Assembly: GCA_964596705.1 (NCBI GenBank)
Contig: CAZQVG010000001.1
Span: forward strand, 1-64,000
Origin: JABJPM01 sp964596705
Lineage (GTDB): Archaea > Nanobdellota > Nanobdellia > SCGC-AAA011-G17 > PNOQ01
Direction: 5' to 3'
Length of the DNA stretch: 64,000 nt
Shown: piece after piece, positions 1-8,304 of the stretch
How positions within the stretch are numbered: position 1 is the first letter of the stretch
How the letters are laid out: each line of letters begins with the position of its first letter
Made by a program: the position numbers and the translations under genes
Notes under the pieces: generated by a model
The model's database searches: none
Told to the model about the DNA's origin: nothing
What the model saw: the letters and a program-made list of their open reading frames with translations, nothing else

Positions 1-52
1 GTGTAATTTTGAAAAATTGAGTTTATAAACTTTTTCTTTTTTAATAAAAAAA

Positions 53-61
53 CTTTTAAAG
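53..61 (+). promoter_or_regulatory. TATA-like box of archease
   Basis: CTTTTAAAG is centred about 25 nt before the ATG at 82, the spacing of a leaderless archaeal transcript. It favours the ATG at 82 over the one at 67. A second TATA-like stretch (GTTTATAAAC, 21-30) lies further upstream. Confidence 0.45.
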
Positions 62-81
62 TTGCGATGAAGAAGAAAAAT

Positions 82-495
82 ATGAAATACAAATATCTTC
101 CTCATACTGCAGATGCAAAATTTGTAGCTTATGGTGATTCTCTCGACGAGGTTTTTAGAAATTCTGCCATTGCAATGTTCAATATTTTAGGGGAGACAGA
201 GAAAGTTAAACCTAAAATTAAGAAAAAGATTAAGGTACACTCAAGTAGTCTTGAGTCATTATTGTATGATTTTTTAGAAGAGTTGTTGTTTGTTTTCGAG
301 ACTGAAAAGTTATTTTTGCATGATGTTAAAGAGATGAAAATAGATGAAAAAAATTTTGAATTGTCCTGTGTTGTCGAGGGTGATGATCTTACAAACTACG
401 AATTAAATAGTGATATAAAAGCAGTAACTTATAGTGAGATGGAAATAAGAAAAACAGATAAAGGCTATGAAGTTACCGTTGTCGTTGATATATAA
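82..495 (+). CDS. Archease, RtcB cofactor
   Basis: Archease is a small metal-binding protein that promotes guanylylation and multiple turnover of the RNA ligase RtcB in tRNA splicing and repair. The N-terminal LPHTADAKFVAYG and the C-terminal DIKAVTYSEMEI match the conserved ends of the family, including the Asp of HTAD. At 137 residues from this start it has the usual length. An in-frame ATG at 67 would add five residues (MKKKN), but the box at 53-61 and the family start favour 82. RtcB follows 45 nt downstream on the same strand, which strongly supports the call. Confidence 0.93.
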   Translation: MKYKYLPHTADAKFVAYGDSLDEVFRNSAIAMFNILGETEKVKPKIKKKIKVHSSSLESLLYDFLEELLFVFETEKLFLHDVKEMKIDEKNFELSCVVEGDDLTNYELNSDIKAVTYSEMEIRKTDKGYEVTVVVDI

Positions 496-508
496 CCTAT
501 TCCAAAAG

Positions 509-518
509 CTATATAAAC
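509..518 (+). promoter_or_regulatory. TATA box of rtcB
   Basis: CTATATAAAC is centred about 27 nt before the rtcB ATG at 540, with no Shine-Dalgarno between them. This suggests rtcB has its own leaderless transcript although archease lies just upstream. Confidence 0.5.
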
Positions 519-539
519 TTCTCAAATGCACGTTAAAGT

Positions 540-1985
540 ATGATTAAAGACTTAGATAAAAAACTAAAAAAAGTAGAAGAGTATGTTTATGAGATTAAGA
601 AAGAGGGAGATATGAATGTTCCAGTTAAGATATTTGCTTCTGAAAAAATCTTAGAAAAAATAAAAGAAGATGGTTCTCTAGAGCAAGGAGTTAATGTTGC
701 TTGTTTACCAGGAATATATGGACAAAGTATCATGATGCCAGATGCACATAGAGGTTATGGTTTTTCTGTTGGAGGTGTTGCTGCCTTTGACGTCGAGAAA
801 GGATGTATTAGTCCAGGAGGAATCGGTTTTGATATAAATTGCGGTGTAAGATTGCTTGCATCAAATTTAGACAAAAAAGATGTAATTCCAAAAATAAAAG
901 AAATTGTGAATGAGTTATTCAATAATATTCCATGTGGTGTTGGAAAAGACTCTAATTTGAGATTAGATGATAAAGAACTAGATAACGTTTTGAACAATGG
1001 GTTAGATTGGGCACTAGAAAGAGGATATGCCACGAAAGAAGACCTCGAAAGGTGTGAAGAAAATGGGCATATGAAAACTGCTGATGCTTCAAAAGTAAGT
1101 CCTAGGGCAAAAAAAAGAGGCAGAAAACAGTTAGGCACATTGGGTGCAGGAAATCATTTTTTAGAAGTGCAATATGTTGATGAGATTTATGATGAAGAGG
1201 TTGCTGAAGTTTTTGGGATTAAACAAAAAGGACAGATTGTAGTCATGATTCATTCTGGAAGTAGAGGATTAGGGCATCAGGTTTGTAGCGATTATCTGAG
1301 GAAGATTGAAGAAGAGTTTAAAGAGGTTGTTGAAAAATTGCCTGAGAAAGATCTTGCTTATGCTCCAACAGGTTCTAAATTAGCAAAGGATTATCTTGGC
1401 GCTATGAGTGCAGCAGCCAATTTTGGATGGTGTAATCGGCAGTTAATTGCATATGGTGCTAGAAATGCATTTAAGAGGGTCTTTGGAGACAAAGTTAGGC
1501 TAGATATGATTTATGATGTTGCACATAATATTGCAAAAGTTGAAGAGTATGAAATAGATGGGAAGAAAAGAAAAGTTTACGTTCATAGAAAAGGTGCTAC
1601 AAGAGCATTTGGACCTGGGCATAAAGAAATCCCTGAAGTTTATAGGAAAGTGGGTCAACCAATTTTAATTCCTGGAAGCATGGGGACTGCTTCATATGTT
1701 TTAGTTGGCACTGATAAGGCAATGAATGAAACATTTTCAAGTACTCCTCATGGTGCTGGACGTTTAATGTCAAGACATGAAGCGAATAGGAGATTTAAAA
1801 GTGAGAGGATCAAAAGAGATTTAGAAGAACATAAAATATATATCAAAGCTGCATCTTCAAGAGGCATTACAGAAGAAGCGCCTAATGCGTATAAAGATGT
1901 AGACGAGGTAATAAAGGTTGCAGACAAAGTTGGAATTGGTAAAAAAGTTGCTAGATTAAAACCTCTGGGGGTTATTAAAGGTTAA
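540..1985 (+). CDS. rtcB: tRNA-splicing ligase RtcB
   Basis: GTP- and Mn-dependent RNA ligase joining 2',3'-cyclic phosphate and 5'-OH ends of tRNA halves. The protein is 481 residues, a typical archaeal RtcB length. The metal-site GGIGFDINCGVR places D98 and C101; further ligands are H206 (GAGNHF), H238 (IHSGSRG) and H329 (DVAHNI). H404 in STPHGAGR matches the histidine that becomes guanylylated in the family. All key residues are present, so the enzyme should be active. It lies directly after its cofactor archease and directly before a tRNA gene. Confidence 0.97.
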   Translation: MIKDLDKKLKKVEEYVYEIKKEGDMNVPVKIFASEKILEKIKEDGSLEQGVNVACLPGIYGQSIMMPDAHRGYGFSVGGVAAFDVEKGCISPGGIGFDINCGVRLLASNLDKKDVIPKIKEIVNELFNNIPCGVGKDSNLRLDDKELDNVLNNGLDWALERGYATKEDLERCEENGHMKTADASKVSPRAKKRGRKQLGTLGAGNHFLEVQYVDEIYDEEVAEVFGIKQKGQIVVMIHSGSRGLGHQVCSDYLRKIEEEFKEVVEKLPEKDLAYAPTGSKLAKDYLGAMSAAANFGWCNRQLIAYGARNAFKRVFGDKVRLDMIYDVAHNIAKVEEYEIDGKKRKVYVHRKGATRAFGPGHKEIPEVYRKVGQPILIPGSMGTASYVLVGTDKAMNETFSSTPHGAGRLMSRHEANRRFKSERIKRDLEEHKIYIKAASSRGITEEAPNAYKDVDEVIKVADKVGIGKKVARLKPLGVIKG

Positions 1986-1989
1986 AACT

Positions 1990-2060
1990 GGGCCTGTTGT
2001 CCAGTGGCAAGACGTCCGCTTGGCTGGCGGGAGACCCGGGTTCGATTCCCGGCAGGTCCA
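1990..2060 (+). tRNA. tRNA-Ala (GGC)
   Basis: A 71-nt cloverleaf. The acceptor GGGCCTG pairs with CAGGTCC and contains G3-U70, the alanine identity pair; the discriminator is A. The T arm is CCGGG-TTCGATT-CCCGG. The anticodon stem TCCGC/GCGGG encloses loop TTGGCTG, anticodon GGC. The gene has no intron and does not encode the full CCA. Position 37 is T rather than the usual purine. The D arm (GTCC..AGAC) is somewhat glycine-like, but the anticodon and G3-U70 favour alanine. Confidence 0.85.
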
Positions 2061-2066
2061 ATTAAT

Positions 2067-2075
2067 TTTATAAAT
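2067..2075 (+). promoter_or_regulatory. TATA box of the 2098 gene
   Basis: TTTATAAAT is centred 27 nt before the ATG at 2098, consistent with a leaderless start. Confidence 0.5.
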
Positions 2076-2097
2076 CTCTCTTCATTCCCTTTTTTTC

Positions 2098-2493
2098 ATG
2101 GGTGTAGTTAATTTCCTAGCAAATAATGTTGTATTTAGTGCATTGAATAGTATGTTGTTTTTATATGGAAAAGCTGGATCTGAAGAAGATTTAGTTTATT
2201 TTGTTGATATGTTAGAACAAGGTATTGAAAGACTTTCAGAGGGGAATATGGGGGATAGGTCTAGTGAAGTTTTATATCAAACTTTGGAAAAATATTTAGG
2301 AAATAATTTTGAGCGAGAATATTGTTTAGATGAAGCCCGAGAAATTGTTGATAGATTAAGAATGTACAACGATTTAGAAAATGAAGAAAGACGAAATTTA
2401 GGGGATTTTTGTAGGTATTTTCATGAAGCTTCTATATCTGCAAGACAAAAAGTAATTCCTGAAATAGAGAAAGTGTTAGGAAAATTAGAGTAA
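2098..2493 (+). CDS. Hypothetical helical protein
   Basis: A 131-residue protein not recognised as any family. It is rich in Leu, Glu and Arg with helix-like spacing and has no signal peptide or convincing membrane segment, so it is probably a soluble all-alpha cytoplasmic protein. It has its own TATA box and stands between tRNA-Ala and a HIT protein. Its reality is supported by the promoter and by a start at the leaderless distance. No function is proposed. Confidence 0.65.
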   Translation: MGVVNFLANNVVFSALNSMLFLYGKAGSEEDLVYFVDMLEQGIERLSEGNMGDRSSEVLYQTLEKYLGNNFEREYCLDEAREIVDRLRMYNDLENEERRNLGDFCRYFHEASISARQKVIPEIEKVLGKLE

Positions 2494-2528
2494 AAGTTAT
2501 AAATACTGATTTAAATTAAAATTTAAAG

Positions 2529-2939
2529 ATGGTAGATTGCGTATTTTGTAAAATTGTGAAAAAAGAAATTCCTTCAACAATAGTTTATGAAGATGAGGAT
2601 GTTATAGCTTTCTTAGATATTGAACCAGTAAATATCGGACACACATTAGTTGTACCTAAAAAACACTTTGAAACTATTGGTGAGATGGAAGTTGAGGATT
2701 TGAATAAATTAAATAATGCTATTTTGAAGATTAGTAAGGGAATTTTGAGTATAGCAGACGGGATGAATTTGATGCAGAATAATAGATGGGTTGCAGGGCA
2801 AGAAGTTCCTCATGTGCATTTTCATCTAATTCCGAGATATAAAGAAGACGGGTATAAATTTAACTGGGCTAGAGATGAAGCAGTAACAGAGGAAGAAAAT
2901 AAAGAGTTTTTGGATAAGATTAAGAAGTTTTTGGATTAA
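2529..2939 (+). CDS. HIT family nucleotide hydrolase
   Basis: Histidine-triad proteins hydrolyse nucleoside phosphoramidates and adenylated substrates. The catalytic triad motif PHVHFHLIP puts histidines at 95, 97 and 99. N-terminal C4 and C7 (CVFCKIV) with a later His resemble the zinc site of Hint-type members. The 136-residue length is normal. A TATA-like TTATAAATA at 2497-2505 is centred 28 nt before the start. The 3' end overlaps the convergent small gene at 2936 by 4 nt. The natural substrate cannot be told from sequence. Confidence 0.93.
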   Translation: MVDCVFCKIVKKEIPSTIVYEDEDVIAFLDIEPVNIGHTLVVPKKHFETIGEMEVEDLNKLNNAILKISKGILSIADGMNLMQNNRWVAGQEVPHVHFHLIPRYKEDGYKFNWARDEAVTEEENKEFLDKIKKFLD

Positions 2940-3130
2940 TTTTTGTAGTTTACTTTATCTGCAGAAAAATATAGTTCAGATAAGTTAATTGTTCTTACTT
3001 TGTAGGATTTTCCATCTGAGCAGGTTACAGTTGAGTTATCAGAATGAGATAATAAAGCTTCTTCAAGAGTTTTTCTGCCTAGTTCATCGGCTAATATTTT
3101 TCTCAAAGTTTTACTTATCCTGCCTTTCAT
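2936..3130 (-). CDS. Small hypothetical protein
   Basis: A 64-residue basic N-terminal half (MKGRISKTLRKILADELGRK) followed by a short beta-rich C-terminus. It has no recognised domain, cysteine cluster or membrane segment. It converges with the HIT gene with a 4-nt overlap. AT-rich TATA-like sequence lies 5' of its start (about 3145-3165). It could be a small nucleic-acid-binding protein, but this rests only on charge. Confidence 0.5.
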   Translation of the reverse strand: MKGRISKTLRKILADELGRKTLEEALLSHSDNSTVTCSDGKSYKVRTINLSELYFSADKVNYKN

Positions 3131-3238
3131 AGTATAATTAGCTCAATATATTTTATAATCTTTTCTAAAATCATTGAAAAGGCCTTAAAAAGCAAGATGG
3201 AAAAGTTTTTAAAATAAATTCTATTCTTTTTCTCTTAA

Positions 3239-3312
3239 GGCCCGGTAGCTTAGCCTGGTGGAGCACTCGACTGATAATCGAGAGGTCGCCGGTTCAAATC
3301 CGGTCCGGGCCA
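3239..3312 (+). tRNA. tRNA-Ile (GAT)
   Basis: A 74-nt cloverleaf with acceptor GGCCCGG/CCGGGCC, discriminator A, anticodon stem CTCGA/TCGAG, loop CTGATAA (anticodon GAT), and T arm GCCGG-TTCAAAT-CCGGT with one G-T pair. No intron. The downstream RAM-domain gene starts 8 nt after it, so the two may be co-transcribed. Confidence 0.95.
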
Positions 3313-3319
3313 TGACAAA

Positions 3320-3550
3320 ATGAAAGCGTATTTATTTATTTCAACGGAATCCAATGAAGAACAAAATGTTGTAGATAAGATACAAGAGTTCCCAGAAGTA
3401 AAACAGGCAGATATTGTTTTTGGGGAATGGGATATTGTTGCTTTGATAGAGGTTTCTTCATCCGAAGAATTAGGAAAGTTTGTAATGGAAAAAATAAGAA
3501 ATATGCCTGAAGTAAAACTTACAAGCACAATGATTTTATGGAGTAAATAA
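3320..3550 (+). CDS. Stand-alone Lrp/AsnC RAM domain protein
   Basis: A 76-residue protein with the beta-alpha-beta-beta-alpha-beta pattern of the Lrp/AsnC effector-binding (RAM) domain: KAYLFIST at the start, then EVKQADIVFGEWDIVALIEV and a closing VKLTSTMIL strand. It lacks the DNA-binding HTH of full Lrp regulators. Stand-alone RAM proteins usually form oligomers that bind amino acids or modulate full-length partners. No HTH partner is nearby. It starts 8 nt after tRNA-Ile. Confidence 0.85.
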   Translation: MKAYLFISTESNEEQNVVDKIQEFPEVKQADIVFGEWDIVALIEVSSSEELGKFVMEKIRNMPEVKLTSTMILWSK

Positions 3551-3552
3551 AA

Positions 3553-3879
3553 TTAACTTATTTTAGCTCCAGTTTCGATATCTTTGTCAACAGTTAGTAA
3601 AACAACGTTATCTTTAGATTTATCTGAAGCAGCCAGTAACATACCTTCGCTTTTTACACCCCTTAAAACTGCAGGTTCTAAATTTGCTATTACGATTATC
3701 TTTTTTCCAATTAATTCCTCTTTAGAATAGTAGTTTTTTATGCCTGCAACTAAGTTTCTTTCTTCATCTCCGATCTTAATTTTCATTACATAAAGTTTGT
3801 CTGCATTTGGATGGTCTGAGACTTCTAAAATCTCAGCTACTCTTAGATCTAATTTTCCGAAATCATCTATTGATATCAT
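3553..3879 (-). CDS. Methionyl-tRNA synthetase beta subunit (tRNA-binding domain)
   Basis: A 108-residue OB-fold EMAPII/Trbp111-type domain: FGKLDLRVAEILEVSDHPNADKLYVM at the N-terminus and NLEPAVLRGVKSEGMLLAA in the middle are family hallmarks. It binds tRNA and acts in trans with the catalytic subunit, encoded just upstream with a 4-nt overlap. A GGAGGAG Shine-Dalgarno precedes its ATG within the end of the partner gene. Only 2 nt separate it from the convergent RAM gene. Confidence 0.94.
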   Translation of the reverse strand: MISIDDFGKLDLRVAEILEVSDHPNADKLYVMKIKIGDEERNLVAGIKNYYSKEELIGKKIIVIANLEPAVLRGVKSEGMLLAASDKSKDNVVLLTVDKDIETGAKIS

Positions 3880-5519
3880 TTTTCTCCTCCAATTTTAAAT
3901 TCAGTAACTTTTGATGTTTTCTCTTTTAATTCATTTATTTTTTCTTTGTCGAGTTTGTTGAATAGCATTTCTGGTTTATTTGTTTTTTTAATATTAAATT
4001 CTTTTATGTTTGTCCAATCTTTTTCATCGCAGTTTAACATAGATAATATCTTTTCAGAGGTATTTGGTAAATAAGGCTGTATTATTAAGCCGAGTACTTT
4101 AATTAAATTTACACAGTTATACATTACGTTTTTATCTTTTGTTTTCCATGGCTCTTTTTTATCAATATACTTATTTCCAAAACTTGATAATTTTAGTATT
4201 TCTTTTAGGGCATCACGGAGTTCTACTTTCTCATAAAGTTCAATTATTTTGTCTATTCTTTTATCAACTTCGTCTTTGAATTCTGGATCTATTGTGCCAT
4301 CAACATCTCCATCAAAGTTTTTGTAAACAAAATTCAAAGTTCGATTTATGAAATTAGAAAAGTTACCAATCAGGTCTCCGTTTATTCGTTCTTCGAAATC
4401 TGTCCATAAAAATTCGCTATCGCTTGTTTCAGGAATAACAAATGAAAGGTAAAACCTCCAATAATCAGGATCTAAATCTAATTTTGGTAGATTTTCGCAG
4501 AATACACCACGATTAGCACTCTTAGAAAATTTTCCTCTTTCATAATTCAAGTACTGTAACCCTACAACATTATAAGGCAAGTTGTATGTACCTTCTGCCA
4601 TTAATTCTGCTGGGAAAAGTATTGTGTGGAATGGAATGTTATCTTTTCCAATAAAGTGGTATATTTTACTATCTTTTTCTTTCCAAAATTCCTGCCATCT
4701 ATCTTTATTCCATTCTTTTGTTGAGCTTATATAACCAATTGCTGCTTCTGCCCATACATATATTTTTGAATCTTCAAAGCCTTTTATTGGAAAACTTATT
4801 CCCCAGTTGATATCTCTTGTAATATCCCTAGGCTTTAAGCCCTCTTTAATCCAAGCTAACGCAATGTTTGTAACTTGTTTTCTCCAATGTTTATTGCTTT
4901 TTATCCAAGTTTCAAGTTTATCTGATAATCTGCTTAGATCTAAAAACAAGTGTTTCTTTTCAATGAATTCTATTGTCTCATTATTGCAAACTGCACATCT
5001 TGGATTTATCAGGTCTTCTGGATCTAATACCTTTCCACATTTTTCACATTGATCGCCTCTTGCATTTTCATAACCACAATGAGGACAGGTACCTAAAATA
5101 TACCTATCTGCAAGAGACATGTTGCAAGTTTTACAGAATGGAATCTTTACTGTTTTCTCTATCAAATATCCGTTTTTGTACATAACTTGGAAAAACTCTT
5201 TTACTGTATCATGGTGTATTTTTTTACTAGTTCTTGAAAAATTATCATAGCTTATTCTAAACCAATCATAGATTTCTTTATGGATTTTATAATAAAAATC
5301 GCATAATTGTTGACAAGTTACTCCTAGTTTTTGTGCAGCTATTTCAGAAGTAGTTCCGTTTTCATCGGTTCCTCCAATAAAAACAGTATCATATCCATTT
5401 AATCTACAATACCTTGCAAAGATATCTGCAGGCAAATGACTCCCCACTATGTTTCCTAAATGAGGGACATTGTTTGTATAAGGTAGTGCTGCAGTAATCA
5501 GTCTTTTTTCTTTAGCCAT
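3876..5519 (-). CDS. metG: Methionyl-tRNA synthetase, catalytic subunit
   Basis: Class I synthetase charging tRNA-Met. The HIGH-type motif is in YTNNVPHLGNIVGSH and the KMSKS-type motif is KFSKSANRG. A connective peptide carries zinc knuckles (CKTC, CPHC, CEKC and CAVC pairs). The C-terminal part is the helical anticodon-binding domain, and the tRNA-binding OB domain is a separate gene overlapping by 4 nt. The ATG at 5519 (MAKEKR) is preferred over 5531 because an AT-rich box lies about 25 nt upstream of it; 547 residues result. Confidence 0.96.
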   Translation of the reverse strand: MAKEKRLITAALPYTNNVPHLGNIVGSHLPADIFARYCRLNGYDTVFIGGTDENGTTSEIAAQKLGVTCQQLCDFYYKIHKEIYDWFRISYDNFSRTSKKIHHDTVKEFFQVMYKNGYLIEKTVKIPFCKTCNMSLADRYILGTCPHCGYENARGDQCEKCGKVLDPEDLINPRCAVCNNETIEFIEKKHLFLDLSRLSDKLETWIKSNKHWRKQVTNIALAWIKEGLKPRDITRDINWGISFPIKGFEDSKIYVWAEAAIGYISSTKEWNKDRWQEFWKEKDSKIYHFIGKDNIPFHTILFPAELMAEGTYNLPYNVVGLQYLNYERGKFSKSANRGVFCENLPKLDLDPDYWRFYLSFVIPETSDSEFLWTDFEERINGDLIGNFSNFINRTLNFVYKNFDGDVDGTIDPEFKDEVDKRIDKIIELYEKVELRDALKEILKLSSFGNKYIDKKEPWKTKDKNVMYNCVNLIKVLGLIIQPYLPNTSEKILSMLNCDEKDWTNIKEFNIKKTNKPEMLFNKLDKEKINELKEKTSKVTEFKIGGEK

Positions 5520-5549
5520 AGAACTAGTCATTTATTATAATTTAAAAAA

Positions 5550-6329
5550 TTAACTATCTTCTTCTTGGACAAAATAACTATAAGCTTCCTCTATTGTTTC
5601 TACTTCTCTTACTTCAATTCCGGCTTCATCTCCAATGTTTACTTTTCTTGGGATCCTCTCAGTATTACACCATTCCATAAATCCAAACTTTTCACAATGT
5701 GTTTTTTCTTCGTAAGTTATGTCATGGCTTTGTAATAATGGAACTAAGAATAGAGTAGCATTTACTGCTTTAGCTGCTTCTGCCTTTTCTAATACTCCTC
5801 CAATTGGGCCAATAGTGCCATCGTGATTCACAGTGCCAGTAATCATTACATCATCTCTTAATTTATCTCCTTTTAGTGCTGCAATTGTAGCCATTGTTAG
5901 TGCTGCTCCTGCACTTTCCCCACCAATTAAAGAAGCATTTGCTGTAATTCCATAAGTAATATCATAATTATCCAGTTCTAAACCTGTTATGTTTTCAGCT
6001 ACTAGTTTAGCCATTCTTATGCTATTTTGGGTATCTACCCAGAATAAAAGGCTATTTATGTCTACCAAAGTTCTACCTGTTCCGGGTTCTGCTTTTACAA
6101 ATAATTTAGTTGCAACGCCATTTCCACTATCGTCAACAGCAGGAACTTTTATTGTTGCTACGTGATCGCCTTCAAATGAAACTTCATTTGTAGTTTCAAT
6201 ATTATTCTCTTTAGGAATTGTTTTTGATTCATAATAGATCCCACCAGTTAAACCAATTAGTATACCAATTAATAAAAACAAGATCCAATACCTTTTATTG
6301 TGTCTAGAATTAACCCTCTTTTTTGGCAT
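5550..6329 (-). CDS. Membrane-anchored Lon-like (S16) protease
   Basis: A 259-residue protein with one N-terminal transmembrane segment (about residues 14-33, after a basic stretch) followed by an extracytoplasmic S16 protease domain. The catalytic Ser139 is in LIGGESAGAALTMA and Lys182 in GGVLEKAEAA; TGTVNHDGTIGPIGG between them is typical of Lon proteolytic domains. There is no AAA+ module. The ATG at 6329 sits 26 nt from a TATATAAAT box; longer starts would run into the neighbouring gene. The next gene upstream encodes a surface protein, so a role in processing secreted proteins is possible. Confidence 0.9.
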   Translation of the reverse strand: MPKKRVNSRHNKRYWILFLLIGILIGLTGGIYYESKTIPKENNIETTNEVSFEGDHVATIKVPAVDDSGNGVATKLFVKAEPGTGRTLVDINSLLFWVDTQNSIRMAKLVAENITGLELDNYDITYGITANASLIGGESAGAALTMATIAALKGDKLRDDVMITGTVNHDGTIGPIGGVLEKAEAAKAVNATLFLVPLLQSHDITYEEKTHCEKFGFMEWCNTERIPRKVNIGDEAGIEVREVETIEEAYSYFVQEEDS

Positions 6330-6372
6330 AATGTTATTTTTTATTTTTGGGTATATAAATTTTATGGAAAAA

Positions 6373-8304
6373 TTAATGCCTGATTGCAAATAATGTAGAG
6401 ATTGCAATCAAACTTCCTACGCCCAATATAAAGAATAATACAAGGTTTCCATCATTAAATAAATTATAGCCGTAGTATACTTGACTAATTTGGTTGTCTT
6501 GAGTATCAATAGTACAATATTCTTCACCAACAATTATTTTATAAATATAATCCATTGCACTATCATAAATGTGGTAAAATATTGTTCTTTTTCCTTGGTT
6601 TGTATCATCTATTGGCCTACAGATTCCTTTTTCAACAACAATAATCACATTATCCCAATCTATTTCATCATCTTCAGTGTCTTCTGTTTGCTCATAGATT
6701 GTTAGTTTAAATGAAACTTTTGCAGATGATCCGTGTTCATCTGTCACAGTTATTTCTATATTGTAAGTTCCTTCATCTTCTCTTGCTGGAACGAATTTGA
6801 TTAATCCAGAATCTGTTATTTCAAATAAATCTGAGTTGTCTTGGAAAGTTAATGTGTCATTATCTTGATCATAAGCATCTATTTGTAATTCAAACCAGCT
6901 TCCTATTTCAGCATATTGATCTGGAATTTGATTTATTGTTGGAGCATGATTTTGTTGAGGTTGTTCTATTGTTTTGAATTTCCACTCTTGCCCTATTGTA
7001 TTGTACTCTTGATCTTTTACAACAACATACCACTGATATACTGTATTATAGTCCAAATTATCTATGTAGTATTCAGGAATTTTAAGATTAGTTGCAATCT
7101 TAATCAAATTTCCAGATTCTCCGAAGTATAGGTCATAGTATAAGTTGTCTCCATCTTGATCATATGAATCCCAACTTAGAGTTAGGTCTAGAGAAATGTT
7201 TGTTGAAGAATGTGCAGGATATGGATTAAAAGGAGGGGATGGAGGATGATTTTCAACCTCTGGATTTAAAATAGTTGTAAAGCTAAATTCGCTACTTAAT
7301 ACACTTTCTTGGCCATCAGATACACTGACACGCCAATAATAAGTTGTATCATATTGAAGGTTATTTAATCTAAATTCTTCATTAGATCCTGCATTATATT
7401 TGTGGTAATCTGGTTCGGATTCTGCTCTTACCCAAACCTCAAAACTTAACATGTCATTGTCTTGATCATAAGCTTCCCATTTCAATAAAGGATTTATTTC
7501 TATATTCTCTTGATTGTCTGCAGGATACAAAAGATTTATTGTTGGAGGATGATTTTGTGCTGGTTCAGATTGTGTTGTAAAACTCCAAATTGGGCCAGGA
7601 ACTTGATGTATTCCATCATCTGCTAAAACTCTCCAATAATAAGTAGTGCCATAATCTAAGTCTTCTAATTGATAACTTGTTCCAGTCAATCCATTTGCAA
7701 TTTCATATGCAGGTCCAAAATTATCATAATCATCTGTAAAGTATAAGATGTAAGTTATTTCATCATCATCTTGATCTGTTGAAGCTAACCAGTCAAGTTC
7801 AACATTAATTGAGACATCTGTTTCTGCGTTTTTTGGAGAAATATAAATTGGTGCAGATGGTGCATGATTTTGTTGTGGATCTTGAACTGTTAAATATAAT
7901 ACATAGTAATCTTCTCCAAGAGTATCAAGATTATCATCAATGTAAATATATAATTCATATGTTCCAGGTTCTAAATCTGATGTAGTAAAAGTTCTAAATT
8001 CTTGATATTCTATACTTCCAAATGCTCCTTCTTGATATTCTGAAGAATCGATTAAATGTAATGGAACATACTCGTGTGGGGTTTCTGAGTTTTTTCTGAT
8101 TAAGATTCCATAAGAGATTGTATCTTCAAAAGAGGTGATATGAATCTGGAATGTTGCTACGTCTCCTTTATTTAGTAAAATAGAATCTGCTGATTGAATT
8201 GGAATATTATTTATAGTTTCCCAGCTAGCAGAAACTATGCTTAATGCATCTGCATTTTGTATTAAAATTAATGAAAATAAAATTAGAAGGAATAATTTTT
8301 TCAT
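6373..8304 (-). CDS. Surface protein with fibronectin type III and cadherin-like repeats
   Basis: A 643-residue protein with signal peptide (KLFLLILFSLILIQNADA), an N-terminal beta domain, three FN3-type domains (about residues 155-245, 255-345, 355-450) each opening with NHAPS/NHPP and a Tyr-Tyr-Trp-x-Val core, then a cadherin-like domain (NQIPDQYAEIGSWFELQI). It ends in a transmembrane helix (VLFFILGVGSLIAIS) and a short basic tail. This is the layout of a wall-less archaeal cell-surface adhesin. A GGAGGG Shine-Dalgarno precedes the start. It overlaps the upstream secreted-protein gene by 4 nt, so the two form an operon. Confidence 0.88.
   Translation of the reverse strand: MKKLFLLILFSLILIQNADALSIVSASWETINNIPIQSADSILLNKGDVATFQIHITSFEDTISYGILIRKNSETPHEYVPLHLIDSSEYQEGAFGSIEYQEFRTFTTSDLEPGTYELYIYIDDNLDTLGEDYYVLYLTVQDPQQNHAPSAPIYISPKNAETDVSINVELDWLASTDQDDDEITYILYFTDDYDNFGPAYEIANGLTGTSYQLEDLDYGTTYYWRVLADDGIHQVPGPIWSFTTQSEPAQNHPPTINLLYPADNQENIEINPLLKWEAYDQDNDMLSFEVWVRAESEPDYHKYNAGSNEEFRLNNLQYDTTYYWRVSVSDGQESVLSSEFSFTTILNPEVENHPPSPPFNPYPAHSSTNISLDLTLSWDSYDQDGDNLYYDLYFGESGNLIKIATNLKIPEYYIDNLDYNTVYQWYVVVKDQEYNTIGQEWKFKTIEQPQQNHAPTINQIPDQYAEIGSWFELQIDAYDQDNDTLTFQDNSDLFEITDSGLIKFVPAREDEGTYNIEITVTDEHGSSAKVSFKLTIYEQTEDTEDDEIDWDNVIIVVEKGICRPIDDTNQGKRTIFYHIYDSAMDYIYKIIVGEEYCTIDTQDNQISQVYYGYNLFNDGNLVLFFILGVGSLIAISTLFAIRH

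Noticed and set aside
1990..2060. tRNA-Gly instead of tRNA-Ala
   Set aside because: The D arm resembles glycine tRNAs, but shifting the anticodon loop breaks the stem, and GGC with G3-U70 is alanine.
4807..5185. Opposite-strand frames over metS
   Set aside because: They are antisense shadows of the synthetase gene with no family similarity. The same holds for the other opposite-strand frames throughout the ribosomal operon, mcm, top6 and ileS.
6330..6407. Longer start of the Lon-like protease
   Set aside because: It would run to within the 3' end of the neighbouring gene and place coding sequence over the TATATAAAT box; the ATG at 6329 fits the spacing.
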